Assembly (NCBI GenBank): GCA_034770075.1
Contig: CM068386.1
Location: 40,667,990 to 40,731,989, forward strand
Source of the DNA: Aralia elata
Taxonomy: Eukaryota; Streptophyta; Magnoliopsida; Apiales; Araliaceae
Direction: 5' to 3'
DNA length: 64,000 nt
Positions 46,840-59,098 of this stretch are shown here, piece by piece (position 1 is the stretch's first letter; each line of letters opens with the position of its first letter). The notes beneath the pieces are model-generated. The model did no database searches. It saw only the letters and a program-made list of their open reading frames with translations, and had not been told where the DNA came from. The translations under genes and the position numbers were made by a program.

Positions 46840-48285
46840 AGTATTATGTATTAGTTATCGTGTACTAGTTATGTCATGTTTTAGTTATGGTTTTGAAACT
46901 TGGGACGACAATATTTATATTATATCAATGTAAATATTTTTATTATTCCGCAATGAATTGTTAATAGTATGACGTATGACTTGCATAGTGATGCACCAGA
47001 TTCGAGGTTAAGGTGACCCGGATTTGGGAACGTCACAATAGTAATAATAATAAGACTCCTCTTATTAATTTATATTTAATATTTTTAAAATATTAAATAA
47101 TTAAATAATTAATATTAAATTATTTAATTTATTCTATCACAATAGATTAAATTAAATATACTTAACATATTATTACGATTATGTCATTTATTTCTTAAAT
47201 AAATATTTTTCTTTTGCGATGTGACCCTTTAGGTTCTCCATATTAAACCAGTTGTGAATAAATCAATTAGAACAATTCTAATCTTATTTAAATAAATAAA
47301 TTAAACTATTTAATTTATTTAAATAAATAATATTTATTCTACAATAAGGGTAAGCCCCCTTAGCGATCAACGACTTTTTAGATAATATAGATTTCAACAT
47401 TAATCACAAAAGAACATTTCAGTGAATAGTTACCGTACAATTCAATCCTTCTAACATACAATGTCCTAATTAAATATAAGACATGGAATTACTGTCAAGT
47501 CTTATTTTATTTAATTATATGTATTTCGATTCTCAAATTCACAACTCTAAATAATGTAAATTAGAAACTACTTTCTAATTTCATTCTGCCTTGGCCAAGA
47601 ACTACTGAGTTGTCATTTATCGAATCACGTAGAACATTCTCTCCTTTTACTAGAAACGGTAGATTCTTTATTGACCAATCGTTATCTCTATGTACAACTT
47701 ATTATACCCAAGCTTACCCTTTGATATACCCTAATGGTCTTAAGGAACATGTCAAAGTATAACTCATCATACACAAGATAATATAATGATCTCAAGTCCA
47801 AGGATCACTTGTACTACTATCACTAGAGGAATTCTTATTGACAAGCAAGTAAAACTTCATTAGGTATTCCTTCAGTGAGTCACGTTCAGTGAACTTATTC
47901 TCCAATAAGCACCTACATACTTGATTTAGTGTCTCCACACAAATGATTATGAGATCAATCATCCTCTTTCTAAGAGCAAGCAAAGTAAGTACCAATCTAT
48001 CCGGATTCACTAATCCCCTTTTTTAGCAATCCAACGATTAGGAACGATTTTAGTTTTATGCTTTCTAAGAATTTAGATCTCATTAGCATGATAATCATCA
48101 TGATTCTAAAAGTATTGTTCAAAACTATGGGTTTATCACATATAAAATAACAGCACCATGTTAATAGTGTAAAAATGCCTTTAATAAATTAATTCTTTTA
48201 TTAATAAATGAATAAGATTACAAAGTGTATGCTACATCATATCAAATATGATTGGCTTGTGTGTATACTACTTTCAATCTTCCAC

Positions 48286-49078
48286 TTGCACTAAAGTCAA
48301 TCGTCATGGTATCTAATACCCATCTTTTCTAAGTGACGATCAATCTAATGTTGGGTTAAAGCTTTAGTAAATGGATCTGCAATGTTGTTTTGAGAGTCCA
48401 CACGCTCTATGGTGACATCTCCTCTTTCAATGATCTCTCTAATCAAATTAAATTGTCGCAACATGTGTTTAGATTTTTGATGAGACCTAGGTTCCTTAGC
48501 TTGAGCAACAGCTCCAGTGTTATCACAGAATAAAGGTACGACTCCTCTAATGCTAGGAACCACCCCAAGTTCAGTTATGAACTTTTTCATCTAAACAGTT
48601 TCCTTTGCAGCATCACTTGCTACTATGTACTCTGCCTCTATCACTGAATCAATAATTGTTTGCTGCATGGAATTTTTCCAACTCAATGCGCCACCGTTAA
48701 AGGTAAACACATACCTGGAAACAGATTTACTATGATCTTAGTCCGCTTGAAAAATTGAGTCTGTATAACCCTCTAGTTTCAATTCAGACCCGCCGTAGAT
48801 AAGAAATGCATCCTTAGTTCTTCTTAAGTACTTTAGGATATTTTTCACTGCCTTCCAGTGATCTTCTCTTGGATTCGACTAATATCTTCTTGTTACACTA
48901 AGTGCATCAACAACATCCGGTCTAGTACATATCATACCGTACATGATAGATCCTATTACAGAAGTATAAGGAAGTTTACTCATACAATCTCTCTCCTCAG
49001 TTGTCTTTGGGGCCTATTTCTTAGAGAGATGTATTCCATAGTTCATCAACATGAGACCTCTCTTGGAATCTTCCATAT
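48286..49078 (-). pseudogene. Copia B RNase H remains
   Basis: The segment is homologous to 54973-55757 of Copia A, the RNase H end of pol. The clearest piece is 48590-48345 (MKKFITELGVVPSIRGVVPL to DPFTKALTQ). A TAG replaces the Trp codon just before it, and further stops break the upstream part. The rest of pol and gag lie beyond the truncation and are lost from this window. Confidence 0.85.
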
Positions 49079-49080
49079 AA

Positions 49081-52000
49081 TGACCGCAAATTTTAAGTGA
49101 CATTATAAATAAAGATAAGAATTTAATTTCTAATGAATTAAATTTTTAAGCGAATTAATTTAAATCATTACGTGATTTGGCTGACTATGTGACTCAATGG
49201 TTGATTTAATTAAAGGAATGCCCAATTAATGGATATATTAAATTAATGGGCTAACATAAGAATTTTAATATCAATAAATTGATAAGATAATTGAACCAAG
49301 TAAATATCCAATTAACTTCAGATATAGCAAGTTTAATTAGATTATATAATTTAATTAATTATGATTATAAAATGTGTGACTATATGTGAATTTATGCAAT
49401 AATCCAAGTATGTAACTAAATTTTAATGGACTAGCATAATAAATTATTTAAACAAGCCCAAGCAATTAATTGTCTATTGGACTTGTAGATAATTAATGTG
49501 AGATCAATTAATTAATTAAACTAGCTCACTACTTGAATTAATTATCAAGTATACTAGTAGTCCAATGTTTTAATTATTATAGCCCAATAAAAATTATTTG
49601 GCAGCCCAAACATTAGTCCAATTGGACATTAAGTGAAAATTCAAGCTTTGGTCAACATTTCTACAAATTAGATAAAAATTAATAATAATAAAGCAAAACG
49701 AGAGGATAATTGGAGGATAGAGCCATGGGCCCCATGCAATGATCTCAAATATGTCTCATATGATTGGTCCATAAGTGCCCAAAATCTCCATGTAAGCTTG
49801 GATTGGGTTAAGTTGGTGATAAGCCTATACATACATGGATTGTATGTAATGTTTTTGGTAGATGAAATTTAAATCACCCTAGACCATGTAATGTTTTTGG
49901 TACATGGATTCTCTTTCTTTTTCTCAAGAAAAAGAAAGAGAGAGTTAGAGAGAGAAAGTGAAAGGAAACCCTAGAAATTCATTAAACCTTCAAGTGTTGG
50001 TGGTTAAAGAGTATTAAAGCCATCAAGAAGAGGAGCTTTGGATATCATCCACCTTCATCACCTACTTTGGAAGAGAGAGAAAGAGGGCATCAAGGACTAG
50101 AAGGTTGAAAAGTGTTTCCATCTTTAAATCTTTTAGTTTTAAAGTTATATATGGGATATATATGTGATATTTGTTGAAGTTGGCTGTGGTATATTTAAGA
50201 TTTATGGTTTATAATGTGGTAAATATGTGTATTTGTGAATATATATATACAGTTAGTTAGATTTATGATTGAAAATGAATTTCTATGGTTAAAATGTATT
50301 TTTATGTATAAAAATATGTTTTGATGTTTTAAAAATTATTTTAGAACTTTAAAATATTAGATCTATGGTGTAAATTAATAAGTCTTGGAATATTAAGTAA
50401 AACAAAGTTGGTTTCATGTCGAGATGTTTATATTGGTGAATATATAATTTTTCTAGCAAAATAAGTGAGTTTGAAACCCTAGAATTTTGATCCTAACTGT
50501 TTTAAGTGAAAAGTTATTCAAATGTTACTTGCTTCATGTTATATGGTAGAACATCAAGTTACGAATCTAACAAGATTAGTCTTGCATCATTTGGATGTGT
50601 AGATTTCATTTTATACAATTTGGAATCTAATGTATCAAAGTGAAAAAAAAAATTAATTAACAAAATAACCTGCATAGCAGTCGCGACCGCGCCCCCCAAC
50701 AGGCTGCTGTTGTTGATTCTTAATGATAACTAATTATAATAGTTAATGATAATTAATTATAATAGTTAATGATAATTAATTAGTTAAATTATTATTATTA
50801 AATAATTAATAATAATAATTAAATCATTATTAAATAATTAATAATGATAACCAATTAATTAAAATATTATTAAATAATTAATAATATTAGTTAACAATTA
50901 AATTATTATTAAATGAATAATAATAATAATAATAATAGTAAGTAATTAAACTATTATTAGGTAATTAATAATAATAGTTAAGAATTAAATTATTATTAAA
51001 TAATTAATAATGATAGTTAACATGCAATTAAATTATTATTAAGGGATTAATAATAATAGTTAAGAATTAAGATATTATTAAAGGTTAATAATATTAGAAA
51101 GGGATTTAAAATATTATTAAGGGAGTAATAATATGGGTAGCCAATTAAAATGTTATTAAATAATTAATAACATTAGTAAATGATTTAAGTAATAATAAAT
51201 GATTAATAAATACTTAAAATATTATCCAAAGAGGGTAATATTATAGGAATTAAATGTGATATTAAGATTAGAATTATGTGATTAAATGATAATTGAGTTA
51301 AGTGAATTATGTGGTCGATTATATGTGATACTAATTGAAAGATGAACCTTATTAACAATAGGTCTTTCGAGGAAAGTAATTTAAGTTCTGTAAGTCGTAG
51401 TCTACATACGAGGCAAACTTTCTAACTTAAACTCGAGTTCTTATTTTTTAATCATGTTAGTGGTATAATTATTTTCAATTACTTCCCATCAATGATAATT
51501 ATTGATATTCGCACTTTATGCATTTAAATTCCTGTTCTATTATTGAACTGTGAAATGTTTAAAGTTCTTCATTCATGAACTGTGTAAGAAATAGTCTACA
51601 CTATTTATTTCGGCTAGACGTATGCATGTTAATATTTTTGAAAGCTATCCAAACCAGTAGTTGGTGCGGATTCTTGGACTGAGAGAGCAACCCTTGATAG
51701 GGGACTATAAGTGGCGGTTATCCGATGCGGTCAGAGCTTAATGTTATGCATACACACGGTGTACGAGAGACTGATCCCCTCAAGTACAAACTGGCGGACT
51801 AAAATTGTAAAAGGATCAGTCGAATGATTGATTCCTTGGCATTGTTCATGGTCCTTCGGACCACTCAGCAGTTAATAATTAATATTAATCCTTTCATTTG
51901 CACATTGATTTTATTGTTCAGTTATTTCATTAATTATCTTAAATCGTTAAATCATTTTGATTGTCACCCTTAACCATTCATGATATATCTTTCATTATTT

Positions 52001-52361
52001 ATTTTAAACTTGTTAAGCAAAGTAGTTGCTTACCCTTGCTATATCATGAACTAATTGCAGTTAAACCGAAGAGTTCCAAAAAGGACAAAGGCAAGGGAAA
52101 GCTTAAACAATAGTTATATGTTAGTTATCTATCTGTTGCTATTCTGTTTTGTAATCATAGAACTCTTTTGTATTATTAGAGTATTTCATGATGTATTTGT
52201 TTAAGGTTATAGACCTTGGGACCGTAGTAAATCTTTTGTAATGAACAATATATGTTTATTTATTTCACATTAGTTGTTATATGTTGTTTAAAGGTGTTTG
52301 GATGTACGTTATCGTGAGCACTAAGTTCGAGGTTTTGGAACTCGAATTTGGGGGCATCACA
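49081..52361 (+). repeat. 5' LTR of chromovirus C (3.3 kb)
   Basis: It starts TGACCGCAAATTTTAAG where Copia B similarity ends and finishes GGGGGCATCACA three bases before the primer site. The middle (50720-51240) is a long run of degenerate TTAATAATAATTAA repeats. A short GC-rich palindromic patch (50679-50711) contains GTCGCGACCGCG. The 3' LTR is outside the window. Confidence 0.8.
50679..50711 (+). repeat. GC-rich palindromic patch, type D
   Basis: AGTCGCGACCGCGCCCCCC lies isolated in very AT-rich LTR sequence, between AGCAG and CTGCTG arms. Confidence 0.5.
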
Positions 52362-52364
52362 GGT

Positions 52365-52382
52365 TGGTATCAAAGTCGTAGG
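52365..52382 (+). other. Primer binding site of chromovirus C, tRNA-Met type
   Basis: TGGTATCAAAGTCGTAGG resembles the initiator tRNA-Met complement TGGTATCAGAGC and lies just after the LTR end. Confidence 0.75.
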
Positions 52383-52618
52383 TTATAAACGTTAGGATGC
52401 GAAACCTAGGTTATAACCTTAGAAGAAAACTCGTATAAAGTACGCTAGGTGATGGATCGAGGAGAGTCATCGAGTTGAATATGTAGGAGATGTATTATGG
52501 AGATTCATCGAGCCGAGTTAGTGCATAATAAAATATCATTTCATTCCATCAATGAATATATTTTATTATGGTACTGACTGTGTTGGTTGTTTGTGTTGTC
52601 TTTTGTTGTGGTTGTAGG

Positions 52619-53157
52619 ATGCCTGTGATCGGTCAGTCGAGTCGGGCTACTGAGGTGGGGCTAGTTGATGAGTATGAGGAGGTGCAGTACTATACTTCAT
52701 CGGGGGAGCTGCCATCTGAGGATCATCTGATTAGGCAATTGGCAGATAGGAACTTGGAGCTAGAGGACCGAGTTAGGCACTTAGAGGAGCAGAATCAGAC
52801 ACACCAAGACATAGAAGACCTGTATAAGGAGTTGGCATATCAGCTGGAGGATGAGGTGAGAAAGCTGAAGTTGCAACTGCAGGGGCATGAGAGCTCGGCA
52901 CAGCAGGTGGGACCACTGCTACATCAGTTGGTGGTTAGAAATGCTGAGTTAAGGGAGAAACAAGAACAGAAGCAGCTGAAGTTAGCCGAGCTAAGAGTCA
53001 AGCACGAGGCCATGAAGGCTGAATTCGACTTGGAGATCGCAGACAAGATCCGCATAGAGGAGGCTTGGGTTCGATCTGCCAGGAGGGTAGATCAGTTGGA
53101 GGGAGAGGTCCGGGCTAGGACGTCTAGGATTGATTCCTTGAGCTCTGCATTGGATAC
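52619..53157 (+). CDS. Coiled-coil leader ORF of chromovirus C, first part
   Basis: An ORF between primer site and gag, which chromoviruses usually lack. I prefer the ATG at 52619 (MPVIGQSSRA); the upstream ATG 52568 would add a hydrophobic 17-residue leader. From about residue 45 to the break it is highly charged with heptad spacing (LADRNLELEDRVRHLEEQN, then ELREKQEQKQLKLAELRVKH), so a long coiled coil is likely. Copia A inserted at 53157; the frame continues after the duplication at 62390 and ends by 62526. TTGTAG just before the ATG could be a splice acceptor, but that is a guess. Function is unknown; a structural or gag-assisting role would be speculation. Confidence 0.6.
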
Positions 53158-54963
53158 TGTTAGGTTTGTATATAGCGCGAACATGTAATCAAATTACATA
53201 AATAGTGCGGAAGCGCGATAAAATCATATTTTAAAAATTTTATACAAACCATCACCAAGATCAATCTATGTGCTCAATTAACGATATAAACGAAAGAGAA
53301 AGAGAATAAGAATTATACCCTCGTAGAACAAAGCTTCCTCGGGTACAAGTTCAACTCCTAGTCCTTCGTGTTCTCCTCGAATGCTATGGTGTGATTCCTT
53401 CCTTTGATCAACGTTAGCCACCCAAGTGTTTGGCCTCTAGAGGTGATCCACCAAGGAAGAACAAGTATTCAAGAAGTTAGGTATTTGGCAAAACCCTAGT
53501 TTCTATCTCTATAGAAATTGCTCTCCACAATCTAATGCAAGAGTGTGTAACCCTAATCTATGATAAGACCCCTCTTATTTATAGATGTAGGAATAACCCT
53601 TCCCTAAACAATTTAGGATTAGGGTTTGTATTATAATTAAACTCCTTTAATTAATAATGCTCCTAATCTAATTAGGAATTCATGGGAGAGTACTTCTATT
53701 AATTAATTCCCAATCCCTATTAGAAATTAAATAATAGTAATAGTAATAATAATAATAAGACTCCTCTTATTAATTTATATTTAATATTTCCAAAATATTA
53801 AATAATAAATATTAAGCTATTTAATTTATTCTATCTCCATAGATTAAATTAAATACACTTAACTTATTATTACCATTATGCCATTTACTTCTTAAATAAA
53901 TATTTTTCTTTTGCGGTGTGACCCTTTAGGTTCTCCATATTAAACCGGTTGTGAATAAATCAATTAGAACAATTCTAATCTTATTTAAATAAATAAATTA
54001 AACTATTTAAATAAATAACATTTATTCTACAATAAGGGTAAACCCCCTTAGCGATCAACGACTTTCCAGATAATATAGATTTCAACATTAATCACAAAAG
54101 AACCTTTGAGTAGATAGTTACCGTACAATTCAATCCTTCTACCATACAATGTACCAATTAATATAAGACATGGATTTACTGTCAAGTCTTATTTTATTTA
54201 ATTATATGTATTTCGATTCCCAAATGCATAACTCTAAATAATGCAAATTAGAAACTCCTTTATAATCTCATTCTGCCTTGGCCAAGGACTACTGAGTTAT
54301 CATTTATCGAATCACATAGGACATTCACATCTTTTACTAGACGAGGTAGATTCTTTGTTGATCATTCACCTATCTCCATGTACAACTAATTATACCCAAT
54401 CATACCCTTTGATATACCCACAAGGTCTTAAGGGACATGTCAAAGTATAACTCATCATACACAAGATACTATGATGATCTCAAGTCCAAGGATCACTTGT
54501 ACTACTATCACTAGAGGAATTCCTATTGACAGGCGAGTAAAACTCCATTAGGTATTCCTTAGCGAGTCACGTTCAGTGAACTTATTCTCTAACAAGCACC
54601 TACATACTTGCTTTAGTGTCTCCACACAAATGATTATGAGATCAATCATCCTCTTCCTAAGAGCAAACAACGTATGTACTAATCTATCCGGATTCACTTA
54701 TCCCCAATTTAGTAATCCAACGATTAGGAACAATTTTAGTTTGTGAGCTATCTTGAATTTAGATCTCATTAGCATGATCACCATCATGATTCTAAAAGCA
54801 TTGCTCAAAACTATGGGTTTATCACATTTAATATAACAGCACTATGTAGATAATATAAAATGCCTTTTAAGAAAATCAATTCCTTTATTAATAAATGAAT
54901 AAGATTACAAAGTATATGCTACATCATATCAAATATGATTGGCTTGTGTGCATACTACTTTCA
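53158..54963 (-). repeat. 3' LTR of Copia A
   Basis: 1806 bp, next to the polypurine tract (minus strand TGCAAGTGGGAGAT, 54977-54964). A TATA box on the minus strand lies at 53576-53583. The ORF at 54241-54450 recurs in the other LTR only because the LTRs are copies. Confidence 0.93.
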
Positions 54964-54977
54964 ATCTCCCACTTGCA

Positions 54978-55817
54978 CTAAAGCCAATCGCCATGGTATC
55001 TAATACCCATCTTCTCTAAGTGACGATCAAACTGCTGTTGAGTTAAAGCTTTAGTAAATGGATCTGCAATGTTGTCTTGAGAGTCTACACGCTCCAGGGT
55101 GACATCTCCTCTTTCAATGATCTCTCTAATCAAATGAAACTGCCGCAACACGTGTTTGGATTTCTGATGAGACCTGGGTTCCTTAGCCTGCGCAATAGCT
55201 CCATTGTTGTCACAGAATAAAAGTACGGCTCCTCTAATGCTAGGAACCACTCCAAGTTCAGTTATGAACTTCTTCATCCAAACAGCTTCCTTTGCAGCTT
55301 CACTTGCAGCGATGTACTCTGCCTCTGTCACCGAATCAGCAACTGTTTGCTGCTTGGAACTCTTCCAACTCACTGCGCCACCGTTTAAGGTAAACACGTA
55401 CCCTAAAACGGATTTACTGTCATCTTGGTCCGTTTGAAAACTTGAGTCTGTATAGCCCTCTAGTTTCAATTCAGACCCACCGTAGACAAGAAATACATCC
55501 TTAGTTCTTCTCAAGTATTTTAGGATGTTTTTCACTGCCTTCCAGTGCTCTTCTCCTGGATTCGACTGATATCTGCTTGTTACACTAAGTGCATGAGCGA
55601 CATCTGGTCTAGTACATATCATACCGTACATGATAGATCCTATTGCTGAAGCATAAGGAATCTTACTCATCCGGTCTCTCTCCTCAGGTGTCTTTGGGGC
55701 CTGTTTCTTGGAGAGATGTATTCCATGGCTCATCGGCATGATACCTCTCTTGGAATCTTCCATGCTAAACTTCTTTAGCATCGAGTCAATGTACTTTCCT
55801 TGGGTCAAGCCCGACAT
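54978..55817 (-). pseudogene. Copia A pol end: RT tail and RNase H, shifted out of frame
   Basis: This is the direct continuation of the polyprotein. It opens with MSGLTQGKYIDSMLKKFSME (RT C-terminal connection), then RNase H with the catalytic Asp in EGYTDSSF, Glu in TEAEYIAASE, and LFCDNNGAI. It ends naturally at GDWL with TAG just before the polypurine tract. It is separated from the main ORF by a frameshift near 55850: relative to the usual family sequence (GEASYILGIKIYRD), about ten bases appear to be missing after KDLG. All RNase H catalytic positions look intact. Confidence 0.9.
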
Positions 55818-55849
55818 CCTTTTAGATCTATCTCTATAGATCTTTATCC

Positions 55850-58800
55850 CTAAAATATACCCAAGTCCTTCATGGAGAAATGTTTAGATAACCAAATTTT
55901 GATCGACTGTAGCATAGGAACATCATTCCCTATCAATAATATGTCATCAACATATAATACAAGGAATGAAACAACGCTCCCACTAACCTTCTTGTACACA
56001 CATGGTTCATCCTCATTTTTGATAAAATCAAACCTTTTGATTATCTCATCAAAACGGATGTTCCACCTTCGAGAAGCTTGCTTCAATCCATAAATGGATC
56101 GTTGTAGCTTACAGACTTGGTTTGTTCCAACCGTTGAAACAAAACCCTCTGGCTGTATCATATATACATTCTCCTCAAGCTCTCCATTAAGGAAGGCCGT
56201 TTTCACGTCCATTTGCCAGATCTCGTAGTCATAATAAGCTGCAATTGCAAGCAAAATCCGAATGGACTTGAGCATAGCTACTGGTGAGAAGGTTTCATCA
56301 TAGTCAACTCCTTGTCTTTGTTTGAAACCTTTTGCAACCAGTCGTGCCTTATAGGTCTCTACCTTGCCATCTGCTCCAGTCTTTCTCTTAAAGACCCATT
56401 TACACCCAATAGGCTTAATGCCCTCAGGTGGTGAAACCAAAGTCCATACTTGGTTTTCATACATGGAGTCCATCTCGGATTTCATGGCTTCTAGCCATTT
56501 CTCTGAGTCTTCACTACTCATAGCCTCTTCGTAAGTCAATGGATCATCATCATCTATGATGCGTACCTCATCATCATCCTCTATGATGAATCCATACCTC
56601 TCAGGTATCTTCGGTACTTTTCCAGATTTACGAATAGGTTGTGGTACAGTAGGTTCTTCTACTTGGTCAGGTACCTGACTTTGATCCGTAGTATTTTGTG
56701 GTTCTTGAACTTCTTCAAGATATATCTTACTCCCACTGACCCCTTCGAGGATAAACTCCTTTTCCAAGAAGGCAGCGTGTTTCGCAACAAACACCTTTTG
56801 ATCAGTAGGATGATAGAAATAATACCCTGATGTTTCTTTAGGGTATCCCACGAATCTACATTTGTCGGATCTAGTCTTCAGCTTATCATGCTCAAACCTT
56901 TTGACATAAGCTGGATAACCCCAAGTATTAACATGCTTAAGATTTGGTTTCCTCCCTGTCCATATCTCATATGGAGTCTTTGGGACGGATTTGGTAGGTA
57001 CCTTGTTAAGTAGGTATGCAGCCGATTCTAGGGCATAACCCCAGAAGGATATTGGAAGGTCGGTAAAACTCATCATGGAACGAACCATGTCCAACAATGT
57101 TCGATTTCTCCTTTCAGATACACCATTCAACTGTGGCGTCTCTGGTGGAGTCCATTGTGAGATTATACCATTTTCTTTGAGACAATTGAGAAACTCACTG
57201 GTTAAGTATTCCCCTCCTCGATCCGATCGAAGAATTTTAATACTTTTACCAGTTTGTTTCTCTACTTCACTTCTGAATTCTTTGAACTTTTCAAACGATT
57301 CAGATTTGTATTTCATTAAATACACATATCCAAATCTAGAATGATCATCAGTGAAAGTAATAAAATAAGAATACCCTCCTCGTGCATTCGTTGTCATAGG
57401 TCCACAAACGTCTGTGTGTACCAACGCTAACAACTCTGTAACTCTTTCTCCTTTTCCACTAAAAGGGGATTTAGTCATCTTACCCGTGAGACAAGATTCA
57501 CAAGTTGGATATGATTCGTAATCAGATAGCTCTAAAAGTCCATCTTTATACAACTTGGATAATCTTGTTTCATTGATATGACCGAGTCTACAGTGCCACA
57601 TAAAGGTATAATTAACATCATCTCTTTTTCTTTTCTTAGTTTGTTCAATTTGAAGTATATTTTCATGCAAGTCAAGTATGTAAAGTCCATTCAGTAAATT
57701 GCCAACACCATATAAAACATTTTTATTATAAATAGAACAATTGTTGTTCTTTATTATAATATCAAAACCATCCATATCCAATACAGAAATTGAAATAATG
57801 TTTCTAATGAGTGTTGGAACATAATAACAATTATTTAAACTAATGAACTTGCCCGAAGGCAGTGCTAAACAATAAGTCCCTACAGCCAATGCAGCAACTT
57901 TTGCTCCATTTCCCACTCGTAGGACGACTTCATCCTTGTTTAGCTTCCTACTTCTGCTTGGTCCCTGCATATTATTACATATGTCAGAACTACAGCCGGT
58001 ATCCAATACCCAAGTAGAATTTTGACTTTCAGAAAAATTAATTTCAATCATGAACAAACCTATATCGGAAGTCGAAGCTTCTCCAAGCTTCTTTTGGTCC
58101 GCAAGATACTCCTTGCAGTTCCTCTTCCAGTGTCCCGGCTTATTGCAATGGTAGCAAATTCCTTTGCTATCTGGATCAGGTTTCTTTTTATCCTTTCCCT
58201 TCGCCTTCCCCTTAGCCTTCTTGTTTTTCTTCTTTTCAGAAGATACCTTGGGCCTCTTCCTTTTCTTGGAAGAATCATCCACTAGTAAGACTTGGTTCTT
58301 GTTGGATGAGAAGTGACCTTCAGTAGTTTTCAGCATGTTAAGTAACTCAGGCAAGCTGACGTCCAACTTATTCATGTGAAAATTCACAACAAATTGTGAG
58401 AAGGTGTCCGGGAGTGACTGCAAGATCAAATCTTGACTTAACTCCCCATCCATCACGAACCTAAGTTGTCCAAGTTGTTCAATCAGATTGATCATCTTAA
58501 GGACATGAGTCTCAACAGCAGTGCCCTCGGTCATACGAGATCGGAAGAGCTCCTTAGATATCTGATATCTTACAGTCCTACTTTGCTCACCATACAACTC
58601 TTTGAGGTGCAGCAATATAGTAGGAGCATCCATAGTTTCATGCTGACGCTGAAGCTCGTTACTCATGGATGCGAGCATGATGCATTGAGCCAGGATTGCA
58701 TCATCTTGCCACTTTCTAAAAGTAGCAATCTCTTCCTCAGAGGCTGTTTCTGCAACACTTGCAGGGACTGGCGAATTTAGGACATAAGAAATCTTTTCAG

Positions 58801-58900
58801 CAGTGAGAACAATTCTCAGATTCCTTAACCAGTCTGTGTAATTCGGTCCGGTCAGTTTGTTAGCATCAAGTATGCTACGCAGTGATAGTGAGTTTGACAT
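55850..58900 (-). CDS. Copia A gag-pol polyprotein, truncated by frameshift
   Basis: I choose ATG 58900 (MSNSLSLRS), matching the usual gag start in such elements; an in-frame ATG 13 codons upstream is less likely. Domains by residue from that start: gag UBN2-type region about 1-195, basic Lys-rich stretch about 210-245, zinc knuckle CYHCNKPGHWKRNC about 247-260, protease WVLDTGCSSD near 298, integrase HHCC finger about 430-475, with DDE residues in HTDVCGP (about 493), RSDRGGEY (about 560) and NGVSERRNR (about 597). RT runs from about 790 and includes FSPVAM, MDVKTAFLNG and the catalytic YVDD (about 988). The frame stops early after KDLGIF because of a small deletion; the rest lies in the next frame down to 54978. 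No other lesion was noticed. Confidence 0.92.
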   Translation of the reverse strand: MSNSLSLRSILDANKLTGPNYTDWLRNLRIVLTAEKISYVLNSPVPASVAETASEEEIATFRKWQDDAILAQCIMLASMSNELQRQHETMDAPTILLHLKELYGEQSRTVRYQISKELFRSRMTEGTAVETHVLKMINLIEQLGQLRFVMDGELSQDLILQSLPDTFSQFVVNFHMNKLDVSLPELLNMLKTTEGHFSSNKNQVLLVDDSSKKRKRPKVSSEKKKNKKAKGKAKGKDKKKPDPDSKGICYHCNKPGHWKRNCKEYLADQKKLGEASTSDIGLFMIEINFSESQNSTWVLDTGCSSDICNNMQGPSRSRKLNKDEVVLRVGNGAKVAALAVGTYCLALPSGKFISLNNCYYVPTLIRNIISISVLDMDGFDIIIKNNNCSIYNKNVLYGVGNLLNGLYILDLHENILQIEQTKKRKRDDVNYTFMWHCRLGHINETRLSKLYKDGLLELSDYESYPTCESCLTGKMTKSPFSGKGERVTELLALVHTDVCGPMTTNARGGYSYFITFTDDHSRFGYVYLMKYKSESFEKFKEFRSEVEKQTGKSIKILRSDRGGEYLTSEFLNCLKENGIISQWTPPETPQLNGVSERRNRTLLDMVRSMMSFTDLPISFWGYALESAAYLLNKVPTKSVPKTPYEIWTGRKPNLKHVNTWGYPAYVKRFEHDKLKTRSDKCRFVGYPKETSGYYFYHPTDQKVFVAKHAAFLEKEFILEGVSGSKIYLEEVQEPQNTTDQSQVPDQVEEPTVPQPIRKSGKVPKIPERYGFIIEDDDEVRIIDDDDPLTYEEAMSSEDSEKWLEAMKSEMDSMYENQVWTLVSPPEGIKPIGCKWVFKRKTGADGKVETYKARLVAKGFKQRQGVDYDETFSPVAMLKSIRILLAIAAYYDYEIWQMDVKTAFLNGELEENVYMIQPEGFVSTVGTNQVCKLQRSIYGLKQASRRWNIRFDEIIKRFDFIKNEDEPCVYKKVSGSVVSFLVLYVDDILLIGNDVPMLQSIKIWLSKHFSMKDLGIF

Positions 58901-59098
58901 TTTTAAATTCTGCATGTGAAATAGACAACATTTTAGCATACATTCATTTAATTAATTACCAAAATAAATTAGGTCTTTATTTTAAATTGGTATCTCCCAC
59001 TATTTTCATCAAACTATATTACCCTCAATATATATAGTTCGGCAAATCTAATTAAAGGTTTGCTAGTGAGAATAAGGATCCCATTTCAAATGTATATA

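Larger units (their letters stand above)
42691..47037 (+). mobile_element. 4.3-kb solo LTR complex, chromovirus type
   Basis: It starts TGTGACAACC and ends AACGTCACA, flanked by duplication ATAGT (42686-42690 and 47038-47042), inside the LTR of Copia B. A second LTR-like body with its own ends, TGTAACAACCG and GGGGGCGTGACA (43012-46839), lies inside. No gag or pol is present. ORFs within it (for example 43446-43747 and 45364-46110) have no domain. Confidence 0.85.
42113..49080 (-). mobile_element. Copia B, truncated relative of Copia A
   Basis: Read on the plus strand it starts with the LTR (42113-42690, then 47043-48276 after a nested solo LTR), with ends TGTTGG and TTTCA. The polypurine tract (minus strand TGCAAGTGGAAGAT) and RNase H remains follow. 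Removing the nested LTR leaves about 1812 bp, close to the 1806 bp of Copia A. Similarity to Copia A stops at about 49077, where the LTR of chromovirus C begins. It carries more stops than Copia A and is older. Confidence 0.88.

Noticed and set aside
42113..49080. Copia B considered as a segmental duplication of Copia A
   Set aside because: Flanks differ, B has a nested LTR and far more decay; they are separate insertions of one family.
58060..58278. Second minus-strand ORF, basic
   Set aside because: It is a frame shadow of the Lys-rich and zinc-knuckle part of the Copia A polyprotein.
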